64,000 nucleotides of DNA from Alphaproteobacteria bacterium AO1-B (GCA_001890945.1 MLAX01000004.1:62001-126000), one strand, 5' to 3'. Counted from the first letter of the stretch, positions 15,922-25,541 are shown. Made by a program: numbers and translations. Notes: generated by a model from the letters alone, not told the origin.

Positions 15922-17484
15922 TTAGGCAGCTGCATCCGTGCCACCATCGTCCAAACCGTATTCTTTGAGCTTGCGATAGAGGGTGGAGCGGCCAATGCCC
16001 AGCCGCTTGGCAACTTCTGTCATACGCCCGGAATAGTGTTTGATGGCGGCTCTGATCAGCTCTTCCTCAATATCAGTCAGTTTTCTGACATGTCCTTCCG
16101 GGTCGAGGTTCCGCATGAAGCCAAAGGGTGCTGAGCCTTCAAATCCGGCCGGTGTTGAGGTGGTCGTTGCTGTCGGCGCACCTTGTTGGGCAGGTGGCGG
16201 CGGCGCACTAGCAGCCGAGTCTTGCGGAACTGCGGCAAATGAGGCTGAAGCGCTTGGGTGGACAACGCCGGACTGGCTGCCAGGGTGCTCGATTGCGGCT
16301 GCAACTTGCGGAAAATCGTCGATGGTCAGTTGAGCGCCATCACACAAGACAACGGCCCGGAAGACGGTGTTCTGCAATTGCCGAATGTTGCCGGGCCACG
16401 TGTATTCCTGAAGCATGGCCAATGCGTCTTGGGCAACACCGGACACTTGGGGCTTGCCTTCTTCAGCCGCAAAGCGTGCCAGGAAATGCCGCACGAGTGC
16501 TGGGATGTCTTCCCGGCGGTCTCGCAATGGCGGGATCCAAATGGGGAAAACGTTCAGGCGGTAATAAAGGTCTTCACGGAACGCGCCGTCTTTGACTTGG
16601 TCAATGAGCCTGCGATTCGTTGCGGAGATGAGCCTGAAATCCACTTTGACCGGCCGGCGGGACCCGATCGGATCAATCTCGTTTTCCTGTATGGCGCGGA
16701 GCAGCTTGACCTGCACATCTTGTGGCAATTCACCCACTTCATCTAGAAAAAGGGTGCCGCCATGTGCTTCCTGGAATTTGCCGACATGCTTGTCGACCGC
16801 GCCCGTGAAAGCGCCTTTCTCGTGGCCGAAAAGGATTGATTCCACCAAATTGTCGGGGATGGCACCGCAGTTGACCGTGATCAACGGTTTTGACTTGCGG
16901 TCACTGGATCCTTGGATCGCGCTTGCGATCATTTCCTTGCCAACACCGCTCTCGCCTTCGATTAGGATGGGAATGTTGGAGGCAGCAGCCCGCTTACCCA
17001 AATTAATCACCCTCTCCATTGCCGGCGAATGGGTGATGATGTCGGCAAAGGTCAGGGTCCCGGAAGCCTTCTTCTGGATCCGGGTGATTTCACCTTCCAG
17101 GGCGGACGTTTTCAGGAGGTTTCGGATCGAGACATTCAGCCGCTCAGGTGCGACCGGCTTTACTGCAAAGTCCTGTGCACCGGCATTCATGACCGAAACA
17201 ACCGTGTCGATGCCGCCATGAGCTGTTTGAACGATCACGGGGGTGGAAATCTTGTCCGCGCGAAGGCGCTCCAGTACGCCGAGGCCGTCAAGTTCCGGCA
17301 TCACCATATCGAGGATGATCAGATCGATTTCGCTGGCTTCTGGGCCGGTCATGATCCGCACAGCTTCCGCGCCGTTTTCGGCAGTTTTGGATCTGTAACC
17401 AAATTTGTGCACGGCTTCCTGCAGGAGCCGGCGCTGAATTGGATCGTCGTCAACAATGAGAATTTTGCCGCTGAGTGCTTGCAT
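15922..17484 (-). CDS. sigma-54-dependent response regulator, NtrC family
   Basis: Three domains are seen. The receiver covers residues 1-125, with DDD at 12-14 and phospho-acceptor D59 in LIILDMVMPELDG. The AAA+ domain (about 150-390) has Walker A GESGVGKE, the sigma-54 contact loop GAFTGA, Walker B GTLFLDEVGEL and arginine finger region FREDLYYRLN. A Fis-type helix-turn-helix (MTEVAKRLGIGRSTLYRKLK) ends the protein. An Ala/Pro-rich linker of about 60 residues joins the last two. No histidine kinase gene is adjacent, so it is an orphan. I could not link it to a named regulator. Confidence 0.9.
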   Translation of the reverse strand: MQALSGKILIVDDDPIQRRLLQEAVHKFGYRSKTAENGAEAVRIMTGPEASEIDLIILDMVMPELDGLGVLERLRADKISTPVIVQTAHGGIDTVVSVMNAGAQDFAVKPVAPERLNVSIRNLLKTSALEGEITRIQKKASGTLTFADIITHSPAMERVINLGKRAAASNIPILIEGESGVGKEMIASAIQGSSDRKSKPLITVNCGAIPDNLVESILFGHEKGAFTGAVDKHVGKFQEAHGGTLFLDEVGELPQDVQVKLLRAIQENEIDPIGSRRPVKVDFRLISATNRRLIDQVKDGAFREDLYYRLNVFPIWIPPLRDRREDIPALVRHFLARFAAEEGKPQVSGVAQDALAMLQEYTWPGNIRQLQNTVFRAVVLCDGAQLTIDDFPQVAAAIEHPGSQSGVVHPSASASFAAVPQDSAASAPPPPAQQGAPTATTTSTPAGFEGSAPFGFMRNLDPEGHVRKLTDIEEELIRAAIKHYSGRMTEVAKRLGIGRSTLYRKLKEYGLDDGGTDAAA

Positions 17485-17673
17485 CAGGTGCCTTCGAACT
17501 CGTCAAGGTGTCTCGTTTCGGGCCATTCTGGTCGTAAAGCGGTAAACAAATTCTCCAGCCCAATTGAAAAAAGATGCTGTTTTTCGATTGCAGCTACAGG
17601 TGGCTAGGGCCTACAAATTCTCTAAATATCCCATCGGAGCAACCAATCGTTCCGCCGTTTTCCGGAGTATGAA

Positions 17674-19500
17674 ATGCCCTTTTTGAGCCCAAATTTTGCG
17701 CCTGCCGCCTCAGGAACAGCAGAGCTTGGCGAACTCCCCGTCTGGGATCTGACGGACCTCTATCCGTCCGTCGACGCACCGAAAGTCACCTCTGATCTAA
17801 AAGAAGCGCTCGATCGCGCAAAGACTTTCGAGGCGTCCTACAAGGGGCGGCTTGACGATTTGGCGGCAAACAATGTTACGGCTTTGGTGACAGCGATCCG
17901 CGCATATGAAGATCTGGAAGACCTTATGGGCCGCCTGATCTCTTTTGCCGGATTGGTCTATGCAGGCAACACAACAGACGCGGCTGCGCAAAAGTTCTAT
18001 GGCGATGTTCAAGAGCAAATCACGACGGCAAGTTCGCATTTGCTTTTTTTCAGCCTGGAACTGAACCGGATCGAGGATGCTGTGGTCGATGCCGCGTTGG
18101 AGGATGCACATCTCTCCCATTACCGGCCCTGGATCGAAGACCTTCGAAAGGACAAGCCGTTCCAGCTGGAAGACCGGGTCGAGCAGCTTTTTCATGAAAA
18201 GTCGGTCACCGGCAGCAGTGCCTGGAACCGCCTGTTCGATGAGACGATGGCGCGGTTGACCTTCAATGTTGCAGGCGAAGAGCTGCCGGTCGAGCAGACC
18301 CTCAATTTGTTGACCGACCCTTTACCTGAAAAGCGGGAAGAAGCGTCAAAGGCGCTCACCGAAACATTTGCCAAGAACCTTAGCACCTTCGCACTGATCA
18401 CAAACACCTTGGCCAAGGACAAGGAGATTTCCGACCGGTGGCGGAACTTCTCCGATATTGCCGATAGCCGGCACCTGGCCAATCGTGTCGAGCGTGAAGT
18501 CGTTGACGCAATGGTATCCGCAGTCCGGGAGGCCTATCCGCGGCTTTCGCACCGGTATTACAAACTCAAGGCAAAGTGGCTTGGCGTTGATCAACTCAAC
18601 ACCTGGGATCGAAACGCTCCGCTTCCCGATGCCGATACGCGGATCATTCCTTGGTCAGAAGCCAAGGACACCGTGCTTTCTGCCTACAACACATTCTCAC
18701 CAGATATGGCGGAGATTGCGAGCCGGTTCTTCGACAAAGGGTGGATTGACGCCCCGGCGCGGTCCGGCAAGGCGCCAGGCGCCTTTGCCCATCCAACAGT
18801 GCCAAGCGCGCATCCGTACGTTCTGGTCAATTACCAGGGCAAAGTTCGGGATGTTATGACCCTTGCTCATGAACTCGGGCATGGCGTTCACCAGGTGCTC
18901 GCCGGTCCGAATGGTCCGCTCATGGCGCCGACCCCTCTGACACTTGCTGAAACCGCGAGTGTGTTTGGAGAGATGCTGACTTTCAAATCTCTCCTTGCGA
19001 AAGCGGAAAACCCAAAAACCAAGAAAGTCATGCTCGCCTCTAAGGCAGAGGACATGATCAACACGGTCGTCCGGCAAATCGCATTTTACACTTTTGAGCG
19101 GAAGGTTCACACGGAGCGGCGTAATGGTGAGCTGACCGCGGACAAGATCGGAGAACTCTGGTTGTCGGTGCAGGGGGAGAGCCTCGGTCCGGCCATCAAG
19201 CTCAATGACGGCTATGAGACTTTCTGGACTTATATCCCGCATTTCATTCACTCACCGTTTTATGTCTATGCCTACGCCTTCGGGGATTGCCTCGTGAACT
19301 CGCTTTATGCGGTTTACGAGGAAGCTGAGACTGGGTTTCAGGAGAAGTATTTTGATCTCCTGAAAGCTGGAGGCACCAAGCATCATTCCGAACTGTTGAA
19401 GCCATTTGGTCTCGATGCAACCGATCCTGATTTCTGGAAGAAAGGTCTGTCCGTCATCGAACGTTTGATCGATGAGCTGGAAACTCTGGATCAGGCCTGA
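17674..19500 (+). CDS. M3 family oligoendopeptidase (PepF-type)
   Basis: A 608-residue zinc metallopeptidase of the oligoendopeptidase F group. The active site is HELGHGVHQ (H399, E400, H403), and the third zinc ligand is probably the Glu in ETASVFGEM about 25 residues later. The N-terminal half is the helical M3 domain that closes over short peptides. It degrades cytoplasmic oligopeptides, including those released from signal peptides. The start has CGGAG eight bases upstream. Length matches the alphaproteobacterial family. The next gene follows closely. Confidence 0.92.
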   Translation: MPFLSPNFAPAASGTAELGELPVWDLTDLYPSVDAPKVTSDLKEALDRAKTFEASYKGRLDDLAANNVTALVTAIRAYEDLEDLMGRLISFAGLVYAGNTTDAAAQKFYGDVQEQITTASSHLLFFSLELNRIEDAVVDAALEDAHLSHYRPWIEDLRKDKPFQLEDRVEQLFHEKSVTGSSAWNRLFDETMARLTFNVAGEELPVEQTLNLLTDPLPEKREEASKALTETFAKNLSTFALITNTLAKDKEISDRWRNFSDIADSRHLANRVEREVVDAMVSAVREAYPRLSHRYYKLKAKWLGVDQLNTWDRNAPLPDADTRIIPWSEAKDTVLSAYNTFSPDMAEIASRFFDKGWIDAPARSGKAPGAFAHPTVPSAHPYVLVNYQGKVRDVMTLAHELGHGVHQVLAGPNGPLMAPTPLTLAETASVFGEMLTFKSLLAKAENPKTKKVMLASKAEDMINTVVRQIAFYTFERKVHTERRNGELTADKIGELWLSVQGESLGPAIKLNDGYETFWTYIPHFIHSPFYVYAYAFGDCLVNSLYAVYEEAETGFQEKYFDLLKAGGTKHHSELLKPFGLDATDPDFWKKGLSVIERLIDELETLDQA

Positions 19501-19516
19501 GCAACGGTCTGCTTTG

Positions 19517-20431
19517 ATGTCCAAGGAAGATTTCCGGTTTCAGCATACTCCCTATGACGGCTCCAGCCATCCATTCACGGTCGGTCTAAAGCCGATCGAC
19601 GAAGGGGAATGGCTCGAGCCGGATGCTTTCCTTGTTCCGCATCTGGCTGAGAAGGACCGTTTGGTATCCGAGCGCCATGATGCTGTTTTCCGCGCTGAGG
19701 ACGGCACGGAAGAGGCGCAGCGGGAAGTGCTTGCGCTTATAGTTGAAAACCTGAAGCAGTATCACGGCAAGACCCACAAGTTTGAGGCTGGTCGTGTGGT
19801 GATTGCGGATCGGGGGCCGGTCGTCGACCTTTCCAACGAGCCAGCCCTTCTGACAGCCGCGCGCCTTGTCCAAGAAGACTTGGTTCTGATGCGTCAGGGG
19901 CCAGACGGCTACAGGTTGGCGGCGGCCAGCCTGAGTTTTCCATCTTCCTGGTCATTGGCCGAGAAGTTCTCGAAATCCATGAGTGCAATTCACGAGACGG
20001 TCCCGGGTTTTAACGGCGCGCGCATGGGCCTAATGGTCGCTCGCCTCTTCGAGAACCTGAAGGTGGGCCAATTTGTGTGCCGCTTCAACTGGTCGATTTA
20101 CCCGGATGATGAGCTCTACAATCCAAAGCCCCATCGCATCGATATGCGGGATGGCGAGCCGGCCCTGTCGCGCCTCTTCCTGAGAGTTGAACGGCAAACT
20201 CTGCGCCGTTTGCCGGGAAGTGGGGACATTATCTTCACGATCAAAATCCATCATGATCCGTTGCGCGCATTGGAGGGACATCCAGAGCGGGGGCAGTTAG
20301 CCGGGCAACTCAGAACGCAGTTGATGGCGCTGGATCCGGACCAGCTGCAATACAAAGGTTTGGCCAATGCGCGGGATGAACTGGCGCGCGTGCTGTCCGA
20401 ACTCTCCACTTCTGAAGCTGGAGTGATGTGA
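19517..20431 (+). CDS. DUF3445 haem-dependent oxidative N-demethylase-like protein
   Basis: A member of DUF3445 (haem-dependent oxidative N-demethylase family), 304 residues from the ATG at 19517. Family features include FRFQHTPYDGSSHPF at the N-terminus and LSFPSSWSLAEKFSKSMSAIHETVPGF mid-protein, and the late block RVERQTLRRLP followed by FTIKIH. The best-studied relative demethylates dimethylamine with O2. The gene begins only 16 bases after the pepF-like stop; a 15-codon longer start would overlap it. No strong ribosome site is visible, which suggests coupling. Substrate is unknown here. Confidence 0.82.
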   Translation: MSKEDFRFQHTPYDGSSHPFTVGLKPIDEGEWLEPDAFLVPHLAEKDRLVSERHDAVFRAEDGTEEAQREVLALIVENLKQYHGKTHKFEAGRVVIADRGPVVDLSNEPALLTAARLVQEDLVLMRQGPDGYRLAAASLSFPSSWSLAEKFSKSMSAIHETVPGFNGARMGLMVARLFENLKVGQFVCRFNWSIYPDDELYNPKPHRIDMRDGEPALSRLFLRVERQTLRRLPGSGDIIFTIKIHHDPLRALEGHPERGQLAGQLRTQLMALDPDQLQYKGLANARDELARVLSELSTSEAGVM

Positions 20432-20530
20432 CAGATCGTCGTTTCTGAGCCTCTGGACTGGAAGTTGGCGGGCAATTTTATATGTACCGGTCAATAGAAA
20501 CGTTTCGTTCGGTAAGGAGCATCTGGGCAC

Positions 20531-21910
20531 ATGCCTCAGGACAAGGATCGGGAAAGCAACCGCTTCAGCGCACGTATGGGCCGATATGCACGTGTGGGCA
20601 CGAACGTTGGCGGCATTGCTGCCAAAGTTGCCGGCGCGAAACTGCTGGGCATGGATCTCGACAATGGGAAGAACGCTTCCGAGCTGGCTGCTGCCTTGGG
20701 AGGGCTCAAAGGTCCGCTGATGAAGGTGGCGCAACTTCTATCGACTATACCCGATGCACTGCCACCGGAATACACCACCGAACTTGCCAAGCTCCAGGCC
20801 AGTGCGCCCCCTATGGGATGGGCGTTTGTCAAACGGCGCATGCGGGCTGAGCTTGGTGCTGGCTGGGAAAAACGTTTTGAAAGTTTTGAGCGCGAACCGG
20901 CTGCGGCCGCATCGCTTGGGCAAGTGCATCGCGCTGCTGGACACGACGGCCGTGTTCTGGCCTGTAAACTTCAGTATCCCGATATGGCATCCGCAGTGGA
21001 GGCTGATCTCAAGCAACTGCAAATGCTGTTTTCACTACACCGGCGTATGAAGCCGGCAATTGATACCAGCGAGATAGCGAAAGAAATCAGTGCTCGCGTT
21101 CGCGAGGAGCTCGACTATGGCCGCGAGGCCGGGCACATCGGGCTATATAAGCAGATCCTCGAGGATGCGCCGCATATCCGTGTTCCCGACGTCGTACCGG
21201 ATCTGTCGACTAAGCGGCTCTTGACGATGAACTGGCTGCACGGGCGGCCATTACTTGATTTCAAAGAGCATGATCAAGCGGATCGCAATGGGTTGGCAAA
21301 GACCATGTTTCACGCATGGTGGCATCCTTTCAGCCATTACGGTGTGATCCATGGTGATCCACACTTGGGCAATTACACGGTGTTTGAGGAAGATGGCGTG
21401 CCCTCCGGGATCAACCTTCTGGACTATGGCTGCATCCGGATCTTCCCTGAAGCTTTTGTCGAAGGCGTTGTTGAACTCTACAAAGGGCTTTTGGAAGAGG
21501 ATAATGACCGTGTGGTTGCCGCATACGAACGCTGGGGATTTCAAAACCTGAAGAAGGAAGTCATTGAGGTCCTGAACATCTGGGCCCGCTTTATTTACGG
21601 TCCGCTTCTCACGGATCGTGTCCGATCGATCGCAGATGGCGTTTCGGCGGCTGAATACGGCCGGAAGGAAGCGTTCAGGGTGCACTCTGCGCTGAAAGAA
21701 CTCGGCCCTGTCACGGTGCCGCAGGAGTTCGTTTTCATGGACAGGGCCGCAATCGGCCTGGGTGGTGTCTTTTTGCACCTGCGGGCAGAGTTGAATTTCT
21801 TTCAACTGTTCAATGAGCAAATTGACGGTTTTGAAGCGAGTACAGTTCGCAATCGGCAGGAAACTGCGCTAGAGGCTGCGGGCCTTCTTGAGGCTGGATG
21901 GGCTGCTTAG
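20531..21910 (+). CDS. ABC1/AarF/UbiB family atypical kinase
   Basis: A 459-residue UbiB-like protein kinase-like fold. The family signature KxGQ appears as KVAQ (residues 65-68), an Ala for Gly change. The Ala-rich nucleotide loop is AAAASLGQVHRA, the ion-pair lysine lies in VLACKLQYP, and the catalytic block is VIHGDPHLGNY with DYG following. Such proteins support ubiquinone biosynthesis or lipid handling as ATPases. No C-terminal membrane hairpin typical of E. coli UbiB is evident, which places it with the soluble ABC1 branch. AAGGAG lies 12 bases upstream. Confidence 0.87.
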   Translation: MPQDKDRESNRFSARMGRYARVGTNVGGIAAKVAGAKLLGMDLDNGKNASELAAALGGLKGPLMKVAQLLSTIPDALPPEYTTELAKLQASAPPMGWAFVKRRMRAELGAGWEKRFESFEREPAAAASLGQVHRAAGHDGRVLACKLQYPDMASAVEADLKQLQMLFSLHRRMKPAIDTSEIAKEISARVREELDYGREAGHIGLYKQILEDAPHIRVPDVVPDLSTKRLLTMNWLHGRPLLDFKEHDQADRNGLAKTMFHAWWHPFSHYGVIHGDPHLGNYTVFEEDGVPSGINLLDYGCIRIFPEAFVEGVVELYKGLLEEDNDRVVAAYERWGFQNLKKEVIEVLNIWARFIYGPLLTDRVRSIADGVSAAEYGRKEAFRVHSALKELGPVTVPQEFVFMDRAAIGLGGVFLHLRAELNFFQLFNEQIDGFEASTVRNRQETALEAAGLLEAGWAA

Positions 21911-21966
21911 GCGTGGTGCCTATCACTTTTAGCCTGCAGGTTTAACTCGAAAGTCGGATATATATC

Positions 21967-21982
21967 CCGTTTACGTAAACGG
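21967..21982. promoter_or_regulatory. 16-bp perfect palindrome upstream of COX IV/pnt
   Basis: CCGTTTACGTAAACGG reads the same on both strands and lies 106 bases before the COX IV start codon. Its symmetry and position suggest an operator for a dimeric regulator. Its core TTACGTAAA recurs at 35015-35023, upstream of prpE. Confidence 0.5.
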
Positions 21983-22087
21983 AATTGCTGCTATGCTTCC
22001 TTCGAATTTGCATTGCAAAAGATTGCCGAGTGGCAAGGGTTTATTGTAAGGAAGACCACTGAATGAAGAATTTATTTGGGGGACTTT

Positions 22088-22369
22088 ATGTCTGACGAAA
22101 CTGCACCGGCAATGGACTACGAAACGCACGAGAGCACTTACGAGGGGTTCATCAACTTTTCCAAGATCGGCACCGTAGCGGTTTTGAACATTGTTCTTTG
22201 CCTGATCCTGTTTGCCTTCGGTGGCACCTCTGCTGTTGTATTCGGTTGGTTGATGCTCATCGCGACGCTTGTGGCCTCTGGCATCGGCATGGCGCTGGGC
22301 GAAAAGGGATGGGTCCCGCCAACAGTCGTATTTGCTCTGACCGGCGTTCTGTGCATCCTGCTGGTCTAA
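22088..22369 (+). CDS. aa3-type cytochrome c oxidase subunit IV
   Basis: A 93-residue protein matching the small bacterial aa3-oxidase subunit IV family. A hydrophilic N-terminus with YETHESTYEGFINFSKIG precedes two or three hydrophobic stretches (about 30-47, 50-68 and 77-93). It would be an accessory subunit in the inner membrane next to the catalytic CtaCDE subunits, which are not in this window. The ATG at 22088 has GGGGGAC six bases upstream. It stands ahead of the pnt genes, an arrangement also seen in rhizobia. Confidence 0.87.
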   Translation: MSDETAPAMDYETHESTYEGFINFSKIGTVAVLNIVLCLILFAFGGTSAVVFGWLMLIATLVASGIGMALGEKGWVPPTVVFALTGVLCILLV

Positions 22370-22390
22370 GCCTTACCTGACATACGCTCT

Positions 22391-22409
22391 GGCCCCGGAT
22401 CCCGGGGCC
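22391..22409 (+). repeat. GC-rich hairpin between COX IV and pntAA
   Basis: GGCCCCGG (22391-22398) pairs with CCGGGGCC (22402-22409) around an ATC loop. There is no T-run, so full termination is unlikely. It may be an attenuating or processing structure separating the two genes. Confidence 0.4.
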
Positions 22410-22430
22410 GCAAATCCTGGGGAGGGGTAT

Positions 22431-23570
22431 ATGAAAATTGCTGTACCGCGCGAAACCGACGCGGTTGAAACACGTGTGTCCGCCACGCCTGACACGATCA
22501 AAAAGCTGATCGGCTTCGGCGCAACCGTGGTTGTTGAGAAGGACGCCGGCAAGCTTTCGCGTATTCCCGACCAGGATTACAAAGACGCTGGCGCGGAAAT
22601 TGCGGCCGACTATGCATCAACGGTTGGCGACGCCGACGTGGTGTTGAAAGTCCGCCGCCCTTCCGCAGATGAGCTCGGAGCCATGAAGAAAGGCGCGCTC
22701 GTTCTGGCGTCGATGGATCCTTATGGCAACGAGAAGGATGTGGAGGCCATGGCGAAAGCCGGTATCACCGCCTTCGCAATGGAATTCATGCCGCGCATAA
22801 CCCGTGCGCAGGTCATGGACGTCCTTTCCTCCCAAGCCAACCTGGCAGGTTATCAAGCCGTCGTTGAAGGAGCGGCCGAGTATGATCGCGCCATGCCGAT
22901 GATGATGACCGCAGCAGGAACTGTTCCAGCGGCGCGTGTCTTCGTCATGGGTGCTGGCGTTGCTGGTCTTCAGGCGATTGCGACCGCGCGGCGCCTGGGT
23001 GCGGTCGTCACTGCAACAGATGTGCGGCCAGCTGCCAAGGAACAAGTTGAATCTCTCGGCGCAAAGTTTGTTGCCGTTGAAGACGAAGAGTTCAAGCAGG
23101 CGGAAACTGCTGGCGGATATGCGAAGCAGATGTCCGAAGAGTACCAGAAGAAGCAGGCTGAACTCGTTGCGTCTCATATCGCCAAGCAGGACATCGTGAT
23201 CACCACAGCGTTGATCCCCGGTCGTCCGGCGCCGCAGCTGGTCAGCAAGGCGATGCTAGAGAGCATGCGTCCTGGCGCTGTCGTCGTTGATCTTGCTGTT
23301 GAGCGCGGCGGTAACGTGGAAGGCGCCAAACCTGGCAAGGTAGCAACGGTCGCGGGCGTGAAGGTGGTCGGTCACCTGAACATGGCTGGCCGCATCGGTG
23401 CGTCCGCCTCGGCCCTTTACGCCAAGAACCTGATCGCATTCCTTGAGACAATGATCGACAAGGAAGCCAAGGCCTTGAAACCTGATTTCGAGGACGAGCT
23501 GCTGCAGGCGACTGTATTGACCCGCGATGGCAAGGTGGTTCATCCCGCCTTCGCTCCTGCGGAAAGCTAA
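22431..23570 (+). CDS. pntAA: NAD(P) transhydrogenase subunit alpha part 1
   Basis: A 379-residue dI subunit that binds NAD(H), resembling alanine dehydrogenase. The start [10 protein letters not shown] and the Rossmann motif [20 protein letters not shown] (about 173-192) are clear, as is the mobile-loop region around [10 protein letters not shown]-like charged sequence before [15 protein letters not shown]. It transfers hydride between NADH and NADP across the complex, driven by the proton gradient. GGAGGGG precedes the start. It forms an operon with pntAB (11 bases on) and pntB; the split alpha subunit is the Rhodospirillum-type arrangement. Confidence 0.95.
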   Translation: MKIAVPRETDAVETRVSATPDTIKKLIGFGATVVVEKDAGKLSRIPDQDYKDAGAEIAADYASTVGDADVVLKVRRPSADELGAMKKGALVLASMDPYGNEKDVEAMAKAGITAFAMEFMPRITRAQVMDVLSSQANLAGYQAVVEGAAEYDRAMPMMMTAAGTVPAARVFVMGAGVAGLQAIATARRLGAVVTATDVRPAAKEQVESLGAKFVAVEDEEFKQAETAGGYAKQMSEEYQKKQAELVASHIAKQDIVITTALIPGRPAPQLVSKAMLESMRPGAVVVDLAVERGGNVEGAKPGKVATVAGVKVVGHLNMAGRIGASASALYAKNLIAFLETMIDKEAKALKPDFEDELLQATVLTRDGKVVHPAFAPAES

Positions 23571-23581
23571 GGGGGAGAGTG

Positions 23582-24052
23582 ATGAGCGACTTGTCTCAAA
23601 CCGAAGCCTTGGAACGCGCAGAAGCGGCCGCGGAAGCAGCCAGGGAAGCCGCGTCCAATGCGCAGGAAGCTGCAACGGCAGCGCAAAGTTATGTGGACCA
23701 GATCGCAGGCGGAGCTGCCGATGTTGCCGTTCAAGCAGCATCAACGAGTGCAATCGAACCGTTTGTGTTTCTGTTCTCGGTCTTCGTCCTGGCGATCTTT
23801 GTCGGATATTACGTGGTTTGGTCGGTAACACCGGCTCTGCACACGCCGCTTATGGCGGTCACCAACGCGATTTCTTCGGTTATCGTCGTCGGTGCATTGC
23901 TGGCAGTTGGTGTTGACCTGACCCAAAGCGATGGCGCCTACATGGCGCGGGTCTTTGGGTTCCTGGCCCTTGTCCTTGCTAGCGTGAACATATTTGGCGG
24001 GTTCCTCGTGACCAGCCGAATGCTCGCTATGTACAAGAAAAAGCAGCGATAG
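23582..24052 (+). CDS. pntAB: NAD(P) transhydrogenase subunit alpha part 2
   Basis: A 156-residue membrane subunit. The N-terminal ~45 residues form an Ala/Glu-rich amphipathic helix, followed by three to four transmembrane helices, including [20 protein letters not shown] and [27 protein letters not shown]. The last block is conserved in the family. Together with the membrane part of PntB it forms the proton channel. I chose the ATG at 23582 (GGGGGAGAG upstream) over the GTG one codon earlier. It follows pntAA by 11 bases and precedes pntB by 12. Confidence 0.94.
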   Translation: MSDLSQTEALERAEAAAEAAREAASNAQEAATAAQSYVDQIAGGAADVAVQAASTSAIEPFVFLFSVFVLAIFVGYYVVWSVTPALHTPLMAVTNAISSVIVVGALLAVGVDLTQSDGAYMARVFGFLALVLASVNIFGGFLVTSRMLAMYKKKQR

Positions 24053-24064
24053 GAGGCCGAACCC

Positions 24065-25459
24065 ATGTCAGCTAATCTTACGGCGGTTCTCTACCTCATA
24101 TCCGCAGTCTTGTTCATCATGGCCCTTCGCGGCCTGTCCAGCCCGGAGACCTCCCGTCAGGGCAACACATACGGCATGGTCGGGATGGCCATCGCGGTTC
24201 TGACAACGTTGTTCGCAACGGGCCTGACCGCTGGATCGTTCTTCCTGATCGTGATCGGTGTCGGTGTCGGTGGTGGCCTCGGTGCCTACATTGCGCAGCG
24301 TATCCCGATGACGGCTATGCCACAGCTGGTGGCAGCCTTTCACTCGTTGGTTGGTCTTGCGGCGGTGTTCGTTGCGGCCAGTGCGCTTTACGCACCAGCG
24401 GCCTTTGGCATTGGTGCTCCTGGGAACATCAATACGTCTGCAATGATTGAAGGATCAATCGGCGCAGCAATTGGTGCGATCACGTTTACAGGGTCGGTTA
24501 TTGCTTTCTTGAAGCTCGACGGCCGCATGTCTGGCAAGCCGATCATGTTGCCGATGCGCCATGCCATCAATATCGCACTGGCAGTTGGAATGGTGGTTCT
24601 GACGATCATTCTGGTCGGCTCGGAAAGCATGACAGTGTTCTGGGCCTTGGTGATCGTAGCGTTCATCTTCGGTGTCCTGATCATTATCCCGATCGGCGGC
24701 GCGGACATGCCGGTGGTCGTATCCATGCTGAACTCATATTCCGGATGGGCTGCGGCCGGTATCGGTTTCACCGTGTCCAACATGGCGCTGATCATCACTG
24801 GTGCGCTGGTGGGCTCCTCCGGTGCGATTCTGTCCTACATCATGTGTAAGGGTATGAACCGGTCGTTCATCTCTGTTATCCTCGGCGGCTTCGGCGGCGA
24901 AACAGCTGCCGCTGGCGGCGATGGCGGCGAAGAGCGTCCTGTCAAACAGGGTGCCGCGGACGATGCAGCCTTCATCATGAAGAACGCGTCCAAGGTGATC
25001 ATTGTTCCTGGGTACGGTATGGCCGTGGCGCAGGCGCAGCACTCGCTGCGCGAGTTGGCGGATCAGCTCAAGGAGGAGGGCGTTGAAGTCAAATACGCCA
25101 TCCACCCTGTTGCGGGCCGCATGCCAGGTCATATGAACGTGCTGCTTGCCGAAGCGAACGTTCCGTATGATGAAGTGTTCGAGTTGGAGGACATCAACTC
25201 CGAGTTTGCGCAGGCAGATGTTGTCTACGTGATCGGGGCGAACGATGTGACCAACCCGGCTGCTCGCGATGATCCGCAATCGCCGATTTACGGCATGCCG
25301 ATCCTGGATGTTGACAAGGCGGGCACAGTCCTCTTCGTCAAGCGCGGCATGGCCTCCGGTTATGCGGGCATTCAGAACGAGCTCTTCTTCAACGACCGGA
25401 CAATGATGTTGTTCGGCGATGCCAAGAAAATGACCGAGGAAATCGTCAAGGCACTTTGA
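24065..25459 (+). CDS. pntB: NAD(P) transhydrogenase subunit beta
   Basis: A 464-residue protein with about eight or nine transmembrane helices in the first ~260 residues, including the conserved MPVVVSMLNSYSGWAAAGIGF segment. A soluble NADP(H)-binding dIII domain follows from about 290, with the motif IVPGYGMAVAQAQH (about 316-329), HPVAGRMPGHMNVLLAEA, and the late IGANDVTNPAA. It completes the PntAA/AB/B proton-pumping transhydrogenase that makes NADPH. An AGGAGG site lies upstream. A strong terminator follows 26 bases after the stop. Confidence 0.96.
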   Translation: MSANLTAVLYLISAVLFIMALRGLSSPETSRQGNTYGMVGMAIAVLTTLFATGLTAGSFFLIVIGVGVGGGLGAYIAQRIPMTAMPQLVAAFHSLVGLAAVFVAASALYAPAAFGIGAPGNINTSAMIEGSIGAAIGAITFTGSVIAFLKLDGRMSGKPIMLPMRHAINIALAVGMVVLTIILVGSESMTVFWALVIVAFIFGVLIIIPIGGADMPVVVSMLNSYSGWAAAGIGFTVSNMALIITGALVGSSGAILSYIMCKGMNRSFISVILGGFGGETAAAGGDGGEERPVKQGAADDAAFIMKNASKVIIVPGYGMAVAQAQHSLRELADQLKEEGVEVKYAIHPVAGRMPGHMNVLLAEANVPYDEVFELEDINSEFAQADVVYVIGANDVTNPAARDDPQSPIYGMPILDVDKAGTVLFVKRGMASGYAGIQNELFFNDRTMMLFGDAKKMTEEIVKAL

Positions 25460-25484
25460 TCGGTTCCACCTGGTTTGGGTTCTG

Positions 25485-25516
25485 AAAGGCGCGGCACTTG
25501 CCGCGCCTTTTGTTTT
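25485..25516 (+). terminator. intrinsic terminator of the pnt operon
   Basis: GGCGCGGC (25488-25495) pairs with GCCGCGCC (25500-25507) around an ACTT loop and is followed by TTTTGTTTTT. It lies between pntB and rluA. Confidence 0.9.
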
Positions 25517-25541
25517 TGGCAAAACCCGATATAAGCCGGGC

